DNA of 64,000 bases from CBDDEH01 sp965226865 (GCA_965226865.1 CBDDEH010000002.1:303409-367408); one strand, 5' to 3'; shown: positions 44,549 to 53,499, counted from the stretch's first letter. The notes: generated by a model not told the origin, from the sequence alone. Made by a program: numbers and translations.

Positions 44549-45652
44549 TTAGTGCGGCACCGGCATCGTTTGCCGTGAGTCGGATGAACGTTGTATAGCG
44601 TCCAGAAGCCGGTGTCTCTTCAAGGCAAACTGAAAACCTGGTTCAACGTCCTCGCCTTTGTTGATCGCCTCGCCCATCTTACGGAACATCTGCCCAACGT
44701 TAAAAGGCACCCCTTTGGGCATATCAGGCGGAACCCAAGTTAATCTGTCGGGCACAGCCAACTCTTCAAGAGCCTTGTCCTGGCCATGGCCACCTTGCAG
44801 CTTGACTGGGCCATACTGGACGTGGTCGGCGGTAGATGCGACTATCGTCCCCTCTCTGCCGTATATCTCCAGCTCCCAGCCGCTGCCGAACCAGGGCACG
44901 AGGGCGACGTGGACCGAAGCAACCGCGCCATTGGTCAGGGTACCGTGTAGCAAAGTATTGTCAGGTGATGTGACCGGGACGGTCTTCCCGGTTTCGGAGG
45001 TTTCCCATACGGATGCCTGGGTGGTTAGACGAGCCGAAACCTCCTGAAAGTCGCCCACGCAATAGCACATGGCATCCAAAGCGTGCCCAGCAGCGATTGT
45101 AAAAGGATTGGCACCCTTGTCTTTGTCCGCCATCCACGCGTGAGTCAGCCCACGTTGAAGAAGTCCCGATTGGAAGAGAACCATGTTTACCGACAGCACC
45201 TCACCTACATACCCCTCGTCCATCAGCTCTTTGAGACGCATCACACCGGGATCCCCCATGGCCTGCAGCCCTATCATATTTCGCACGCTGGTTGACCCGG
45301 CAAGGGAGGACATCGCCTCTGTTTCACCGAGGTTTGCGCCGAGGGGCCATTCACTGTAAACATGCTTAGACGCGCGCAATGCCGCAGTCACCATCTCGTG
45401 ATGATTGGGTACCTTCACACATACGATTACGAGGTCAATGTCCGGGTGGCCCACCATCTCCCGGAAGTCGTGAAAGGCGAAACGTGCCCCATAATGCTTT
45501 GCGGACTCCTCAGCTGTTTCCCTGTGGGCAGTGCAAACAGCGGTTAGTTCGAGCTCCGGCAGAGCCAGGAGAGCAGGCATATGTGCTCTCGCCCCCCAGC
45601 CATAATGGACGCTGGCTCCGACTATTCCTACGTGTATCTTTTCGGCGGTCAT
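44549..45652 (-). CDS. Gfo/Idh/MocA family oxidoreductase
   Basis: 367 aa. N-terminal Rossmann fold begins HVGIVGASVHYGWGARAH, then DIDLVIVCVKVPNHHEMV and the family EWPLGANLGET (usually EKP; here E-W-P). C-terminal alpha/beta substrate domain complete. Likely an NAD(P)-dependent sugar or polyol oxidoreductase. The missing Lys of the usual EKP motif is a notable change, since that Lys is catalytic in most members. It stands 97 bases from the small amidase partner gene and in the same direction. Confidence 0.85.
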   Translation of the reverse strand: MTAEKIHVGIVGASVHYGWGARAHMPALLALPELELTAVCTAHRETAEESAKHYGARFAFHDFREMVGHPDIDLVIVCVKVPNHHEMVTAALRASKHVYSEWPLGANLGETEAMSSLAGSTSVRNMIGLQAMGDPGVMRLKELMDEGYVGEVLSVNMVLFQSGLLQRGLTHAWMADKDKGANPFTIAAGHALDAMCYCVGDFQEVSARLTTQASVWETSETGKTVPVTSPDNTLLHGTLTNGAVASVHVALVPWFGSGWELEIYGREGTIVASTADHVQYGPVKLQGGHGQDKALEELAVPDRLTWVPPDMPKGVPFNVGQMFRKMGEAINKGEDVEPGFQFALKRHRLLDAIQRSSDSRQTMPVPH

Positions 45653-45713
45653 AATAATTGTCCTTAGTTATTAAGCTGGTTCATAATGGCGGAGATTATG
45701 ACAGGCCAGAACG

Positions 45714-47246
45714 CTACTTCATCAAGTCGGCGACCCGCTCTCCTATCATAATGGCGGTTGCGTTGGTTGGCGCCCGAACGATGTCTGGCATGACCGACGT
45801 ATCGACCACACGCAGATTTCGCACCCCGCGAACCCTGCAATATTGGTCTACCACCGCCGACGAGTCTGAATCAGGCCCCATCCTGCACGTGCATGATACG
45901 TGGTGGGTCGTCGTAACCTTTTCAAGCAGCCACTCGTCTAACGAGTCATCTGTAGCCAGGTCATCATAGCTAGGGCTGATCAGCCCCTTGAAAATACCTC
46001 CGAAGGCTTCGTGATCCAGCAACCGGATGCAAAGGCGGATTCCCTCTCGCAACCTTTGCATGTCCCGGGTCTCTGACAGGTAATTGTAGCTCAAGTAAGG
46101 CTGCACGTTCGGATCAGCGGAGCGTAGCTTGATTTCACCTACGCTGGTGGGATTGAGCACCACACATATCAGTCCGCCTTCTTGAAGGAGTTCCCCTCCG
46201 TGGCTAACAGAAAAAATACCAGGCATGATTATCATGTCGTTCCGGGTGTTCGAGCCCGTAGCCGTAAATCGAAGTGCGTTTTCTATCTCCGGTTGATCAA
46301 CTCCTAACGGCGGTTCCGCATTCCTATGAAACTTGACGGACGCTATTGGATGGTCTTTCAGGTTCTGACCCAGGCCGGGAAGGTCCTGAACGACGTCGAT
46401 TCCGAAGTTTCGGAGGTGGTCGGCTGGTCCAACGCCCGAGAGCATCAGTAGCTTGGGTGATCCAATCGCTCCAGCACTCAAAACTATCTCGTCGCCATGG
46501 AATGTAAGGATTTCGCCGCCGCTTTGCGCATCCAACCCCACCGCCCGATCCCCTTGGAAAAGAACTCGACGGACTGTTGTATTGCCTTTTATGGTAAGGT
46601 TCGACCGGCTCCGGTTGGGGTTTAGGTAGGCGATAGCGGTGCTTATCCTCACGCCGTCCACGTTGTTCATAGGCCGTGGCCCGACTCCCCAGGAGTGTGG
46701 TAAGTTCATATCTGGGTCTTCGGGATAGCCGTTAGCAAGACATGATAGGGAAAAGGCCTGGTGGAGGGGATGCCACTCTTCCCGCTTCCTGCGGCGCACC
46801 GGCATTGGGCCGGTGGACCCATGATAGTCTCCGTCGAAATCCTGGTCGCTCTCCATGCGCTTGAAGCAGGGCAGGACTTTTTCGAAAGCCCACTCGGTAT
46901 TTCCCAGTGCGGCCCAGCCATCGAAATCTTCTGGGAGACCTCTGATTAGAGTCTGGCCATTGATCGAACTCGAACCACCAACCACCTTACCGCCTGGCAC
47001 GGGTATCGGCTCGGTCTGCTGGGCGGTTGCCCTTCCAACCAGCGACCAGTTGTGAGGTGCTCCTACGGCATGGGCGACATTGCGATAGCCATTCCTGAGC
47101 TCTTCAGGCAGCGCCGAGACATCAGGATAATCGGGTCCGGCCTCTAGCAGCAATACCGATCGATTCGAATCTTCGGACAGGCGAGAGGCCAGTGCGCAGC
47201 CCACCGATCCGGCTCCCACAACTATGACGTCATAGGTTCTAACCAT
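45714..47246 (-). CDS. GMC family FAD-dependent oxidoreductase
   Basis: 510 aa. N-terminal FAD motif DVIVVGAGSVGCALASRLSE, followed by GGSSSINGQTLIRG, LSAGAIGSPKLLMLSGVGPA (GMC signature 2), and the C-terminal active-site region THHVSCTCRMGPD with PTNATAIMIGE. A choline- or alcohol-dehydrogenase-like enzyme; the acceptor and substrate cannot be inferred. Divergent from the PAC2-family gene at 47314. Confidence 0.9.
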   Translation of the reverse strand: MVRTYDVIVVGAGSVGCALASRLSEDSNRSVLLLEAGPDYPDVSALPEELRNGYRNVAHAVGAPHNWSLVGRATAQQTEPIPVPGGKVVGGSSSINGQTLIRGLPEDFDGWAALGNTEWAFEKVLPCFKRMESDQDFDGDYHGSTGPMPVRRRKREEWHPLHQAFSLSCLANGYPEDPDMNLPHSWGVGPRPMNNVDGVRISTAIAYLNPNRSRSNLTIKGNTTVRRVLFQGDRAVGLDAQSGGEILTFHGDEIVLSAGAIGSPKLLMLSGVGPADHLRNFGIDVVQDLPGLGQNLKDHPIASVKFHRNAEPPLGVDQPEIENALRFTATGSNTRNDMIIMPGIFSVSHGGELLQEGGLICVVLNPTSVGEIKLRSADPNVQPYLSYNYLSETRDMQRLREGIRLCIRLLDHEAFGGIFKGLISPSYDDLATDDSLDEWLLEKVTTTHHVSCTCRMGPDSDSSAVVDQYCRVRGVRNLRVVDTSVMPDIVRAPTNATAIMIGERVADLMK

Positions 47247-47313
47247 GGGCTTTGATTATACAACGTTGCGAGACGGCCTTGAAAAAGTAACTGCTATTTG
47301 ACAAGATACTAGG

Positions 47314-48228
47314 GTGAGAATAGGTGCATTCGAAATAGAGGAACCTGTCCCCGACCTTAATGAGCCCCACGCGTTTACGATAATTCGACCCTGGATCGAT
47401 GTGGGTAGTGTGGGAAGCATCACTCTGGCTCGGATTGAGGCTAACTTCGAAGCCAAGGAGCTTGGCAAGTTGGCGAGGCCCGGCACCTTTTTCGACTTTA
47501 CCCGGTATAGGCCCACACTTCGTGCTGTTGAGGGCCGTCGTGAGGTCACCATACCGAACAGCGTGATAAAGTACGCGAAACCCGAAGGCGGCCCGGACAT
47601 GCTTTTCTTCCATCTGCTCGAGCCCCATGCCTTTGCCGAGGACTATAGCGACTCGATTCTGGAAGTATTTAAGCACTTTTCGATCGGTAGGTATTGTCGT
47701 CTGGGCTCCATGTATGACACAGTGCCTCATACAAGGCCATTGTCGATAACCGGTGAGCACGGCGGGGTGACGCCAATCAATAACACCAACATCGTCAAAT
47801 TGAGGCGTAGCAAATACGAGGGGCCAACCACCATTTTGAACCTGGTGAACCAGGGGGTTTCCAAGCTCGACAAAATAGACGCGTTAACCTTCCTGGTGCA
47901 TCTGCCTCAGTACTTCCAGGTCGAGGAAGACTATGCCGGCGCATCGCGCATGCTGGAAGCTCTGTCCTCCTTCTACGATATTCCATCAGACGTTAGGCCA
48001 TCTCAACGAGGGCAGCGCCAGTATCAGGAGTTGACCAACGCGATTGAGCGGAATAATGAGCTTAAGACCCTCGTACGGCAGTTGGAAGCCCACTACGACG
48101 CTCAGGAAGCGTCTGATCAAGATGACGAAGTTGACATTGCGCCCTTTGCCCCGGAAGTAGAGCGGTTCTTGAAAGAGATGGACAAGAGGTTCGGCGAATC
48201 CGGGCAATCGAAGGACGAACCCGGGTAG
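47314..48228 (+). CDS. PAC2-family (proteasome assembly chaperone-like) protein
   Basis: 304 aa. The region from PWIDVGSVGSITLARIEANFEAKELGKL to the segment with SITGEHGGVTPIN, and YAGASRMLEALSSFYDIP followed by a helical C-terminus, resembles PAC2 proteins (archaeal PbaB-like and actinobacterial homologues). The C-terminal 70 residues are acidic and probably coiled. GTG start. The next gene begins 14 bases later in the same direction. No proteasome genes are in the window. Assignment is by pattern, moderately sure. Confidence 0.65.
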   Translation: MRIGAFEIEEPVPDLNEPHAFTIIRPWIDVGSVGSITLARIEANFEAKELGKLARPGTFFDFTRYRPTLRAVEGRREVTIPNSVIKYAKPEGGPDMLFFHLLEPHAFAEDYSDSILEVFKHFSIGRYCRLGSMYDTVPHTRPLSITGEHGGVTPINNTNIVKLRRSKYEGPTTILNLVNQGVSKLDKIDALTFLVHLPQYFQVEEDYAGASRMLEALSSFYDIPSDVRPSQRGQRQYQELTNAIERNNELKTLVRQLEAHYDAQEASDQDDEVDIAPFAPEVERFLKEMDKRFGESGQSKDEPG

Positions 48229-48242
48229 CCTTTTGGTTCGCG

Positions 48243-49010
48243 ATGGACCTACAGTTCGACAAGGGAGACCCCAACAGACCCAAAGGCCATGCCCTGGTCT
48301 ACTTTCGTACCCAGTCCGAGTTGGAGAAGGTGTACGCTACGTACATATTGGTGCTACCTATCGAGGTGGACTTCTCCAAGTACGTGCCTCCTTTTCTGGC
48401 GTCTCATCTCGGTAACATGCCGCTAAACGACCTGGCGGCCTTCGCACTGCCCCCGGTTCCAGAGGAGATGGCTAGTTATCGAGAGCTGACTAGGCTGGCC
48501 GACATCCGGGAAGACGACCTGGTGTTTGGCGGTACCATGCGCTCCTTCGAACTCCCGGAAATGATGCAGGCGGTCAACGATTTAGTGCATCAATACGCCC
48601 AGCTATGGTCCGACAGCTCGAGAACGCCTTTGCCATCGGAAATAGCAGAGCACCAAGGGGCCTCAGGGGTTAACGAAGTTATATATGGCTTGCTGAGCGA
48701 GAGAGACAAGCTGGTCGAGCTGTCCAAGCTTGTGGGCAAGCTGAGATTCACCGTGGAGAGCAGCGACACGGGAATCCGGCCTGAAATCGAGCAGGAGATA
48801 ACCCTGCTAAGCAGGTTCCTCCCTGAAAACTACTATGTCCCCAGCATCGTTCAGGCGGCATTGGACTCTTCGTCCAGAGGATCACGCCTGGCGCAGTTAT
48901 ACATGGACAGGTGTTACAAGCTCTCGGACCGGGACGAAGCAGGGGTAAAGGCACTCGAGGACGAGATTGAGTCCATTAGATCTTCCCAGGCTGATGAAGC
49001 AGCGTCTTAG
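48243..49010 (+). CDS. Unrecognised helical protein paired with the PAC2-family gene
   Basis: 255 aa, no membrane segment or signal peptide. The N-terminal third has strand-like segments (ALVYFRTQSELEKVYATYIL) and the rest is mostly helical and acidic. I recognise no catalytic motif. It may be a dedicated partner of the PAC2-family protein, given 14 bases of spacing and same direction. The ATG at 48243 has no very strong site. Real coding is supported by length, composition and neighbour spacing. Confidence 0.75.
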   Translation: MDLQFDKGDPNRPKGHALVYFRTQSELEKVYATYILVLPIEVDFSKYVPPFLASHLGNMPLNDLAAFALPPVPEEMASYRELTRLADIREDDLVFGGTMRSFELPEMMQAVNDLVHQYAQLWSDSSRTPLPSEIAEHQGASGVNEVIYGLLSERDKLVELSKLVGKLRFTVESSDTGIRPEIEQEITLLSRFLPENYYVPSIVQAALDSSSRGSRLAQLYMDRCYKLSDRDEAGVKALEDEIESIRSSQADEAAS

Positions 49011-49045
49011 CGACTAAGCCATCGTCTCTGACAGCATCTCTGCGG

Positions 49046-49951
49046 TCATCTTTGATGGTAGAGTGGATGGCCGTGCACTGAAGTGTGAACGCGGCTGAAG
49101 AAGTCGCCATGCCGGTTGGCGATGTACAGGTCCTGAAGGCCTGGGCCTCCGAAGGCGCAGTTGGTGGGAAACGCCAGTCGCTCTTTTCCCGGGTCGTCTA
49201 TGAATTCTGTCCAGCTACCGTCGGTATCGATCCTGAGAATCTTGTAGAGGGGGTCGATGTCGCCGTTTGCCACCACGCAAATGAGTGTTACGTACAGGTT
49301 GCCGTCGGTGTCGAAGGCCATACCATCGGGCATGGCAGGGAAGCCCTCTGAATAGACCTCGGGCTTGCCATGGGTCCCGTCTTTTCTTATGGGAATACGG
49401 AGGCAGTCGTATCGCGTACTTTCCAGTACGTACACCGCCTCCTCTTTAGGGTCTATGGCCGTACCGTTGGCGGACCATATCCCCGTCGCGACTATCTCCC
49501 CGGTGCCATCGGGTCGGATACGCAACAGCGATCCGTTTGGCGCCGGATGAGGGACCTCAACCAATACACAATGGTGATTGTGGATGCTGGAGTTGGACAG
49601 GTAAAGGTTGCCGTCGGCGTCGAACGTGCAAAAGTTTGGCAAGGTCAGTTTCATATTCCCGACCCTGTCGGCGAAGGTGGATATCTTACCGTTCGGAGTT
49701 ACCTTGACCACCGCTTCATATTCTAGATCGCAGCAGTAGAGGTTTCCTTGCAGGTCCATGGCTATGCCGTTGGGAATCGACCCTTCAGGTAGCTTGACAA
49801 GTTCCTGGACATTACCTTCTGGATCGACCTTATAGATGATGCCATTCATCCCGCCGCCGTATACGTTGCCCTCGTTATCAACAACGACGCCCTCCGAATT
49901 GAGGACGCCTTTACCGAAGATTTCTACCTGATCTAGTGGGATGATTGCCAT
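49046..49951 (-). CDS. SMP-30/gluconolactonase-like beta-propeller protein
   Basis: 301 aa with repeated propeller blades of the form GNVYGGGMNGIIYKV, GNLYCCDLEYEAVVKV, GNLYLSNSS, GNLYVTLICV and DLYIANRHGDFF. The N-D-x-G pattern and the E and N metal ligands expected for SMP-30 fit in part (SEGVVVDNEGNVY, NGTAIDP, DGMAFD). Probably a lactonase or related hydrolase. Near the LLM gene in the same direction (18 bases), so likely co-transcribed. Confidence 0.85.
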   Translation of the reverse strand: MAIIPLDQVEIFGKGVLNSEGVVVDNEGNVYGGGMNGIIYKVDPEGNVQELVKLPEGSIPNGIAMDLQGNLYCCDLEYEAVVKVTPNGKISTFADRVGNMKLTLPNFCTFDADGNLYLSNSSIHNHHCVLVEVPHPAPNGSLLRIRPDGTGEIVATGIWSANGTAIDPKEEAVYVLESTRYDCLRIPIRKDGTHGKPEVYSEGFPAMPDGMAFDTDGNLYVTLICVVANGDIDPLYKILRIDTDGSWTEFIDDPGKERLAFPTNCAFGGPGLQDLYIANRHGDFFSRVHTSVHGHPLYHQR

Positions 49952-49969
49952 AGTGGTTTATACTCCCAA

Positions 49970-51130
49970 TCAGATGGCGCGGTTCGTAAATGCCGGCATC
50001 ACTTCCTTCGCGAACCTGGTCAACTGTTCTTTCGACACCTCTTCAGAGGCGGGGAGAGGCGGCGACACCATTACGTGCTCCAGCCCGGGGTAAGTCTCTT
50101 CCAGTTCTTTAAGATAGGAGATGAACTCGTCCGCCGGACCGCACAGCCACACCCTGGTAGCTATACCATTTTCCAACGAGGAGGTGCCAGGCGCTTTAGC
50201 CTCTGAGGAGGACGATACTGCCGTCTGCTGCTCACCGAACGCCGTTAATCCTAGGGGATCTGAAAACTTGATGTACTCTTCAGCGATGAGCCGGGCGTTG
50301 TCCATGGCCTTATCGACGGTATCATCCATGAACATGCGGTATCCTAGCATGATGTCTTCGCCCAACTGGATTTCACGGCCAGTACTTATCACTGCATCTC
50401 TGTAGGAGGCGACGTAGTCTTTGACGAAGTGTTCGGCAACGTTGGCGATAACGCCCTTAATGCCATGCCTGGCCATGAAGTCCATACCCCTCTGGCTGCC
50501 GCTGACTACCGGCTGCCATATGTCCACCGGACGACGGACAGGACGTGGCACCAATGTTACTTCTTTGACCTCGTAGCCTCGGTAGGGAATCCCAGAAGGT
50601 GGTATCTGGTAGTGCTTTCCTTGATGAGAGAAGGATTCTTCGTTAAATGCTTTGATTATAATTTCGAGTTGTTCTTCGAAGACCTCTCTATTGGCTTCCC
50701 TATCCAACATAGGCATGGAGAAGCCTTCGACCTCCCGCGAGTGATAGCCCCGTCCGACCCCGAATGTAAACCTACCGTTGCTCAAATAGTCAACTACAGC
50801 GTAATCTTCCGCGAGTCGGATAGGGTGCCAGTTCAAGATGATGTTGAAGCCGCAGCCTACTTTTATCCGCTTGGTCTGATTCAGGATATGCATCGCGAGC
50901 AAAGGAATGTTGGGAATGCACTCGTATCCTTCGTGCTGGAAGTGGTGCTCGGCCAGCCACAGCGTATGGTAACCCAGATCGTCCATAAGCTTGCCCAACT
51001 CGACAGCACTGTCTAGAGCTTCCAGCAGTTTCTCATTTGAATATCTGCGGTCGTTGGCCGGTGTCGCATCATTGCCAAGGTCATCGAAACCGATATGCCC
51101 AGCATATATGCTGGAAAAGTATTTGATCAT
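49970..51130 (-). CDS. LLM-class flavin-dependent oxidoreductase
   Basis: 386 aa, bacterial-luciferase-like TIM barrel. LDDLGYHTLWLAEHHFQHEGYECIPNIPLLA is the classic N-terminal segment; RLAEDYAVVDYLSNGRFTFGVGRGYHSREVEGF follows. May use FMN or F420; the presence of NpdG (58307) makes F420 possible in this organism. A plausible promoter lies upstream. The ATG has AAGGACC six bases before it. Confidence 0.88.
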   Translation of the reverse strand: MIKYFSSIYAGHIGFDDLGNDATPANDRRYSNEKLLEALDSAVELGKLMDDLGYHTLWLAEHHFQHEGYECIPNIPLLAMHILNQTKRIKVGCGFNIILNWHPIRLAEDYAVVDYLSNGRFTFGVGRGYHSREVEGFSMPMLDREANREVFEEQLEIIIKAFNEESFSHQGKHYQIPPSGIPYRGYEVKEVTLVPRPVRRPVDIWQPVVSGSQRGMDFMARHGIKGVIANVAEHFVKDYVASYRDAVISTGREIQLGEDIMLGYRMFMDDTVDKAMDNARLIAEEYIKFSDPLGLTAFGEQQTAVSSSSEAKAPGTSSLENGIATRVWLCGPADEFISYLKELEETYPGLEHVMVSPPLPASEEVSKEQLTRFAKEVMPAFTNRAI

Positions 51131-51188
51131 TGTGGTCCTTCGATTGAGTTTTCTAAGTTAAGGCGACTCACCTGAGTGAGCCCAACCC

Positions 51189-51217
51189 ATGCTATTATTG
51201 GGTTTTCACTTTGTCAA
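51189..51217 (-). promoter_or_regulatory. Putative promoter for the LLM oxidoreductase gene
   Basis: On the minus strand a perfect TTGACA (51217-51212) and TAGCAT (51194-51189) are separated by 17 bases, about 60 bases before the ATG at 51130. An inverted repeat AACCCA/TGGGTT (51184-51189 and 51199-51204) overlaps the -10 region and could be an operator half or incidental. Confidence 0.4.
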
Positions 51218-51333
51218 CATTTCCGAACTTCTAGCCGCTATGTGGAACGACAAGTCCCAAGACAGATCTGAGCAAAACACCTGTCGATGGTATACTACTG
51301 ACGGCGACCAAGAACCTATTTGAGAAAAAATGA

Positions 51334-51768
51334 GTGACTAAAGTGTTGGTGATCCAGGGTGCTGGGATGAACATGCGGGGCAAGGCGCAGCTCGAAATTT
51401 TTGGCCCCGCAACCCTTGAACAGATCAACGATGAGATCCGCGCCTACGCGAAAGGCTTGGATATCGAGGTGGAGTTCTTTCACTCAAACATCGTGGGCGA
51501 AGTTTTAAACGCCCTATATGATGCCCACGACAGGGACATCGACGCGGCGATCATCAACCCTGCAGGGTACACTGCATCTGCCGGCCCACTGCCCAACGCA
51601 ATCGGCCAAGTGAGGTTTCCGGTTATTGAGGTTCACGCCTCCAATCCGGTGGCCCGTGGCCTGATTTCCACCGTTCAACCAGCCGTCAAAGGTCTGGTTC
51701 ATGGATTCGGAGTGTACGGCTATTACCTGGCGCTTCAAGCTGCAAAGCACCTGACATCTAAGTCATAA
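51334..51768 (+). CDS. AroQ-like (type II dehydroquinase fold) protein with altered active site
   Basis: 144 aa, full length for type II 3-dehydroquinate dehydratase. The fold is recognisable: LVIQGAGMNMRGKAQLEIFG, VEFFHSNIVGEV, AAIINPAGYTASAG, VIEVHASNPVAR, GFGVYGYYLALQAA. But the essential Arg/Tyr pair of the lid (Arg19, Tyr24 in the M. tuberculosis enzyme) is replaced: the RREPxxYG position reads KAQLEIFG, giving Ala and Phe23. The THTS motif reads TASA. His101 is kept. It may therefore not be a dehydroquinase. No other shikimate gene is nearby. GTG start. Confidence 0.8.
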   Translation: MTKVLVIQGAGMNMRGKAQLEIFGPATLEQINDEIRAYAKGLDIEVEFFHSNIVGEVLNALYDAHDRDIDAAIINPAGYTASAGPLPNAIGQVRFPVIEVHASNPVARGLISTVQPAVKGLVHGFGVYGYYLALQAAKHLTSKS

Positions 51769-51829
51769 ACGCCCTTGCGTGGATGTATAATCGTATTTGC
51801 GTAGCTACGGAAAAGAGAGAATTCCAGCG

Positions 51830-52177
51830 ATGGCAACGGTTCACATTCCGACGTTACTCCAAACCCTGAGCAGCGGTGCTAAAGTTGTCGATATTGAAGG
51901 CACCACTGTTAGACAAGTCATCGACAAGCTGGAGGAACGGTTTCCGGGGATGAAGGCGAAGTTAGTGGCAGATGGCAGGCTGGCCCCCAATATTTCTGTA
52001 TCCGTCGATGGAGAGCTAGCGACCATTGGGTTGTTGGAAAAGGTCGGTGAGGACAGCGAGGTGATCTTCCTGCCAGCGATCGGCGGGGGAGAACCCAGGC
52101 ACTCGACCTTGGAGTTGAGAAAGCCGGGTCAGCCAACTGGCGCTGGAATGGCATCTCCAAGGTGTTCCAGATGGTGA
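51830..52177 (+). CDS. MoaD/ThiS-family ubiquitin-like protein with C-terminal extension
   Basis: 115 aa from the ATG at 51830. Residues 1-87 form a beta-grasp sulfur-carrier domain ending in EVIFLPAIGGG (Gly85-87). In standard MoaD/ThiS the Gly-Gly is the C-terminus, adenylated and thiocarboxylated. Here 28 more residues (88-115, basic) follow, so the carrier would need trimming to be active. The last 49 bases overlap the convergent thioredoxin reductase gene. No immediate stop after GGG is gained by a single frameshift. An activating E1-like gene is not adjacent. Confidence 0.75.
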   Translation: MATVHIPTLLQTLSSGAKVVDIEGTTVRQVIDKLEERFPGMKAKLVADGRLAPNISVSVDGELATIGLLEKVGEDSEVIFLPAIGGGEPRHSTLELRKPGQPTGAGMASPRCSRW

Positions 52178-53337
52178 CGGGCCATTAGCGCCGCCGTGGT
52201 TCCTTCTCCCACGGCGCTCGATATCTGTTTCGTGCTGCCACGGCGGCAGTCTCCGGCGGCAAACACTCCTTGGACGTTGGTTTCCATGCTCTCTCCAGTG
52301 ATGATGAACCCGTAATCATCCAGCTCAACCGCGCCCCTGAGGAAGTCCGTATTAGGGAGCAGGCCTATGAATACAAACACTGCTCCGGGCCTCATCTCAG
52401 TGGTTTCACCTGTCGCGACGTTCTTTACCGTGATCGCCTCTAGCCTCTTGTTTCCCCTAATTTCCTCGACTGTCGCTTCCGTTTTGGCCTGTATGTCGTC
52501 GCGCTCAGCAGCCTTATCCTGCAAAGCTTTGCTGGCCCGAAATTCGTTTTGTACTTCCAGAATCGTGACGCTTTTGGCGAATTTAGTGAGGAACAACCCT
52601 TCCTGGAAGCCACTGTTCCCCCCTCCTACCACAACGATGTCCTTGTCCTTATAGAACGGCCCATCACAGGTGGCGCAGAAATGGACTCCGGCTCCGATGA
52701 AATCTTCTTCCCCAGGGATGCCAAGACGCCGATAACTGGCTCCCGTAGCCAGGATCACCGCCGAAGCACAGTACTCTTCGCTTGACTGAACTCTCACCGC
52801 ATGCAGGTCGCCCTGCTTCATGATGGAGGTGACCGACTGGGCAGCGAGTATTTCCACGTTGAATCGATCGGCTTGCTTCCTTAGTCTGTCTGACAATTCG
52901 GCGCCGCTTATGGTTTCGGGGAATCCAGGGTAATTTTCGATCTCTTGGGTGATTCCAGCCTGCCCTCCGATACCACTCCGCTCTACGATTAGCGTGGAGA
53001 TTCCCTCCCGCGCGGCGTATATGCCCGCCGTGAGGCCCGTTGGGCCGGCGCCGATGATGGTTAGTTCGTAGTATTGGCTTTCCGCCTTGCTCTTGATGCC
53101 TAGCTTGTCGGCTAGCTCCGCGTTACTGGGTTCCACCAGAATCGATCCGTCAGAGAGTACGATCGTTGGGATTATCTGCTTCCCGTTGTTAACTTCTTGG
53201 ACGTACTCACGTGCCGTCTCATCCTGGGAGATGTCGTGCCATTCGTAGAGAATGCGATGTTCGTTGAGGAATTGCTTGGATCGTTTACAGTCCGGACACC
53301 AGGGCGCACCGTAAAAGCGTATCGCCTGCTCAGCCAA
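52129..53337 (-). CDS. trxB: Glutaredoxin-thioredoxin reductase fusion
   Basis: 402 aa. Residues 1-80 are a glutaredoxin-like domain with Cys14-Pro-Asp-Cys17 (FYGAPWCPDCKRS) and the cis-Pro IIPTIV. Residues 90-395 are a thioredoxin reductase: FAD motif TIIGAGPTGLTAGIYAA, redox site Cys221-Ala-Thr-Cys224, NADPH motif VVGGGNSGFQEGLFL, and VFAAGDCRRGS. It could pass electrons from NADPH to its own thiol domain. A second thioredoxin-reductase-like gene without the N-terminal domain is at 59901. Confidence 0.92.
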   Translation of the reverse strand: MAEQAIRFYGAPWCPDCKRSKQFLNEHRILYEWHDISQDETAREYVQEVNNGKQIIPTIVLSDGSILVEPSNAELADKLGIKSKAESQYYELTIIGAGPTGLTAGIYAAREGISTLIVERSGIGGQAGITQEIENYPGFPETISGAELSDRLRKQADRFNVEILAAQSVTSIMKQGDLHAVRVQSSEEYCASAVILATGASYRRLGIPGEEDFIGAGVHFCATCDGPFYKDKDIVVVGGGNSGFQEGLFLTKFAKSVTILEVQNEFRASKALQDKAAERDDIQAKTEATVEEIRGNKRLEAITVKNVATGETTEMRPGAVFVFIGLLPNTDFLRGAVELDDYGFIITGESMETNVQGVFAAGDCRRGSTKQISSAVGEGTTAALMARHHLEHLGDAIPAPVG

Positions 53338-53499
53338 TTAAGTCCCTCCTCCGTTCAATGGCCGCCAACCCGTCTCTACATGTTCGATGTCTACTATCTA
53401 AATGGGATTCTAGCATCAAAGTGGTTTATGCCTAGAGCCGCGGCTGATAGAATGGTGGCTACTCGTTTCGCGACCCCGGCATGGCCGAAAGCGCAAAAT

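Noticed and set aside
47239..47760. Minus-strand frame of 173 codons opposite the start of the PAC2-family gene
   Set aside because: Composition is shadow-like, no ribosome site, and it overlaps the better-supported plus-strand gene completely.
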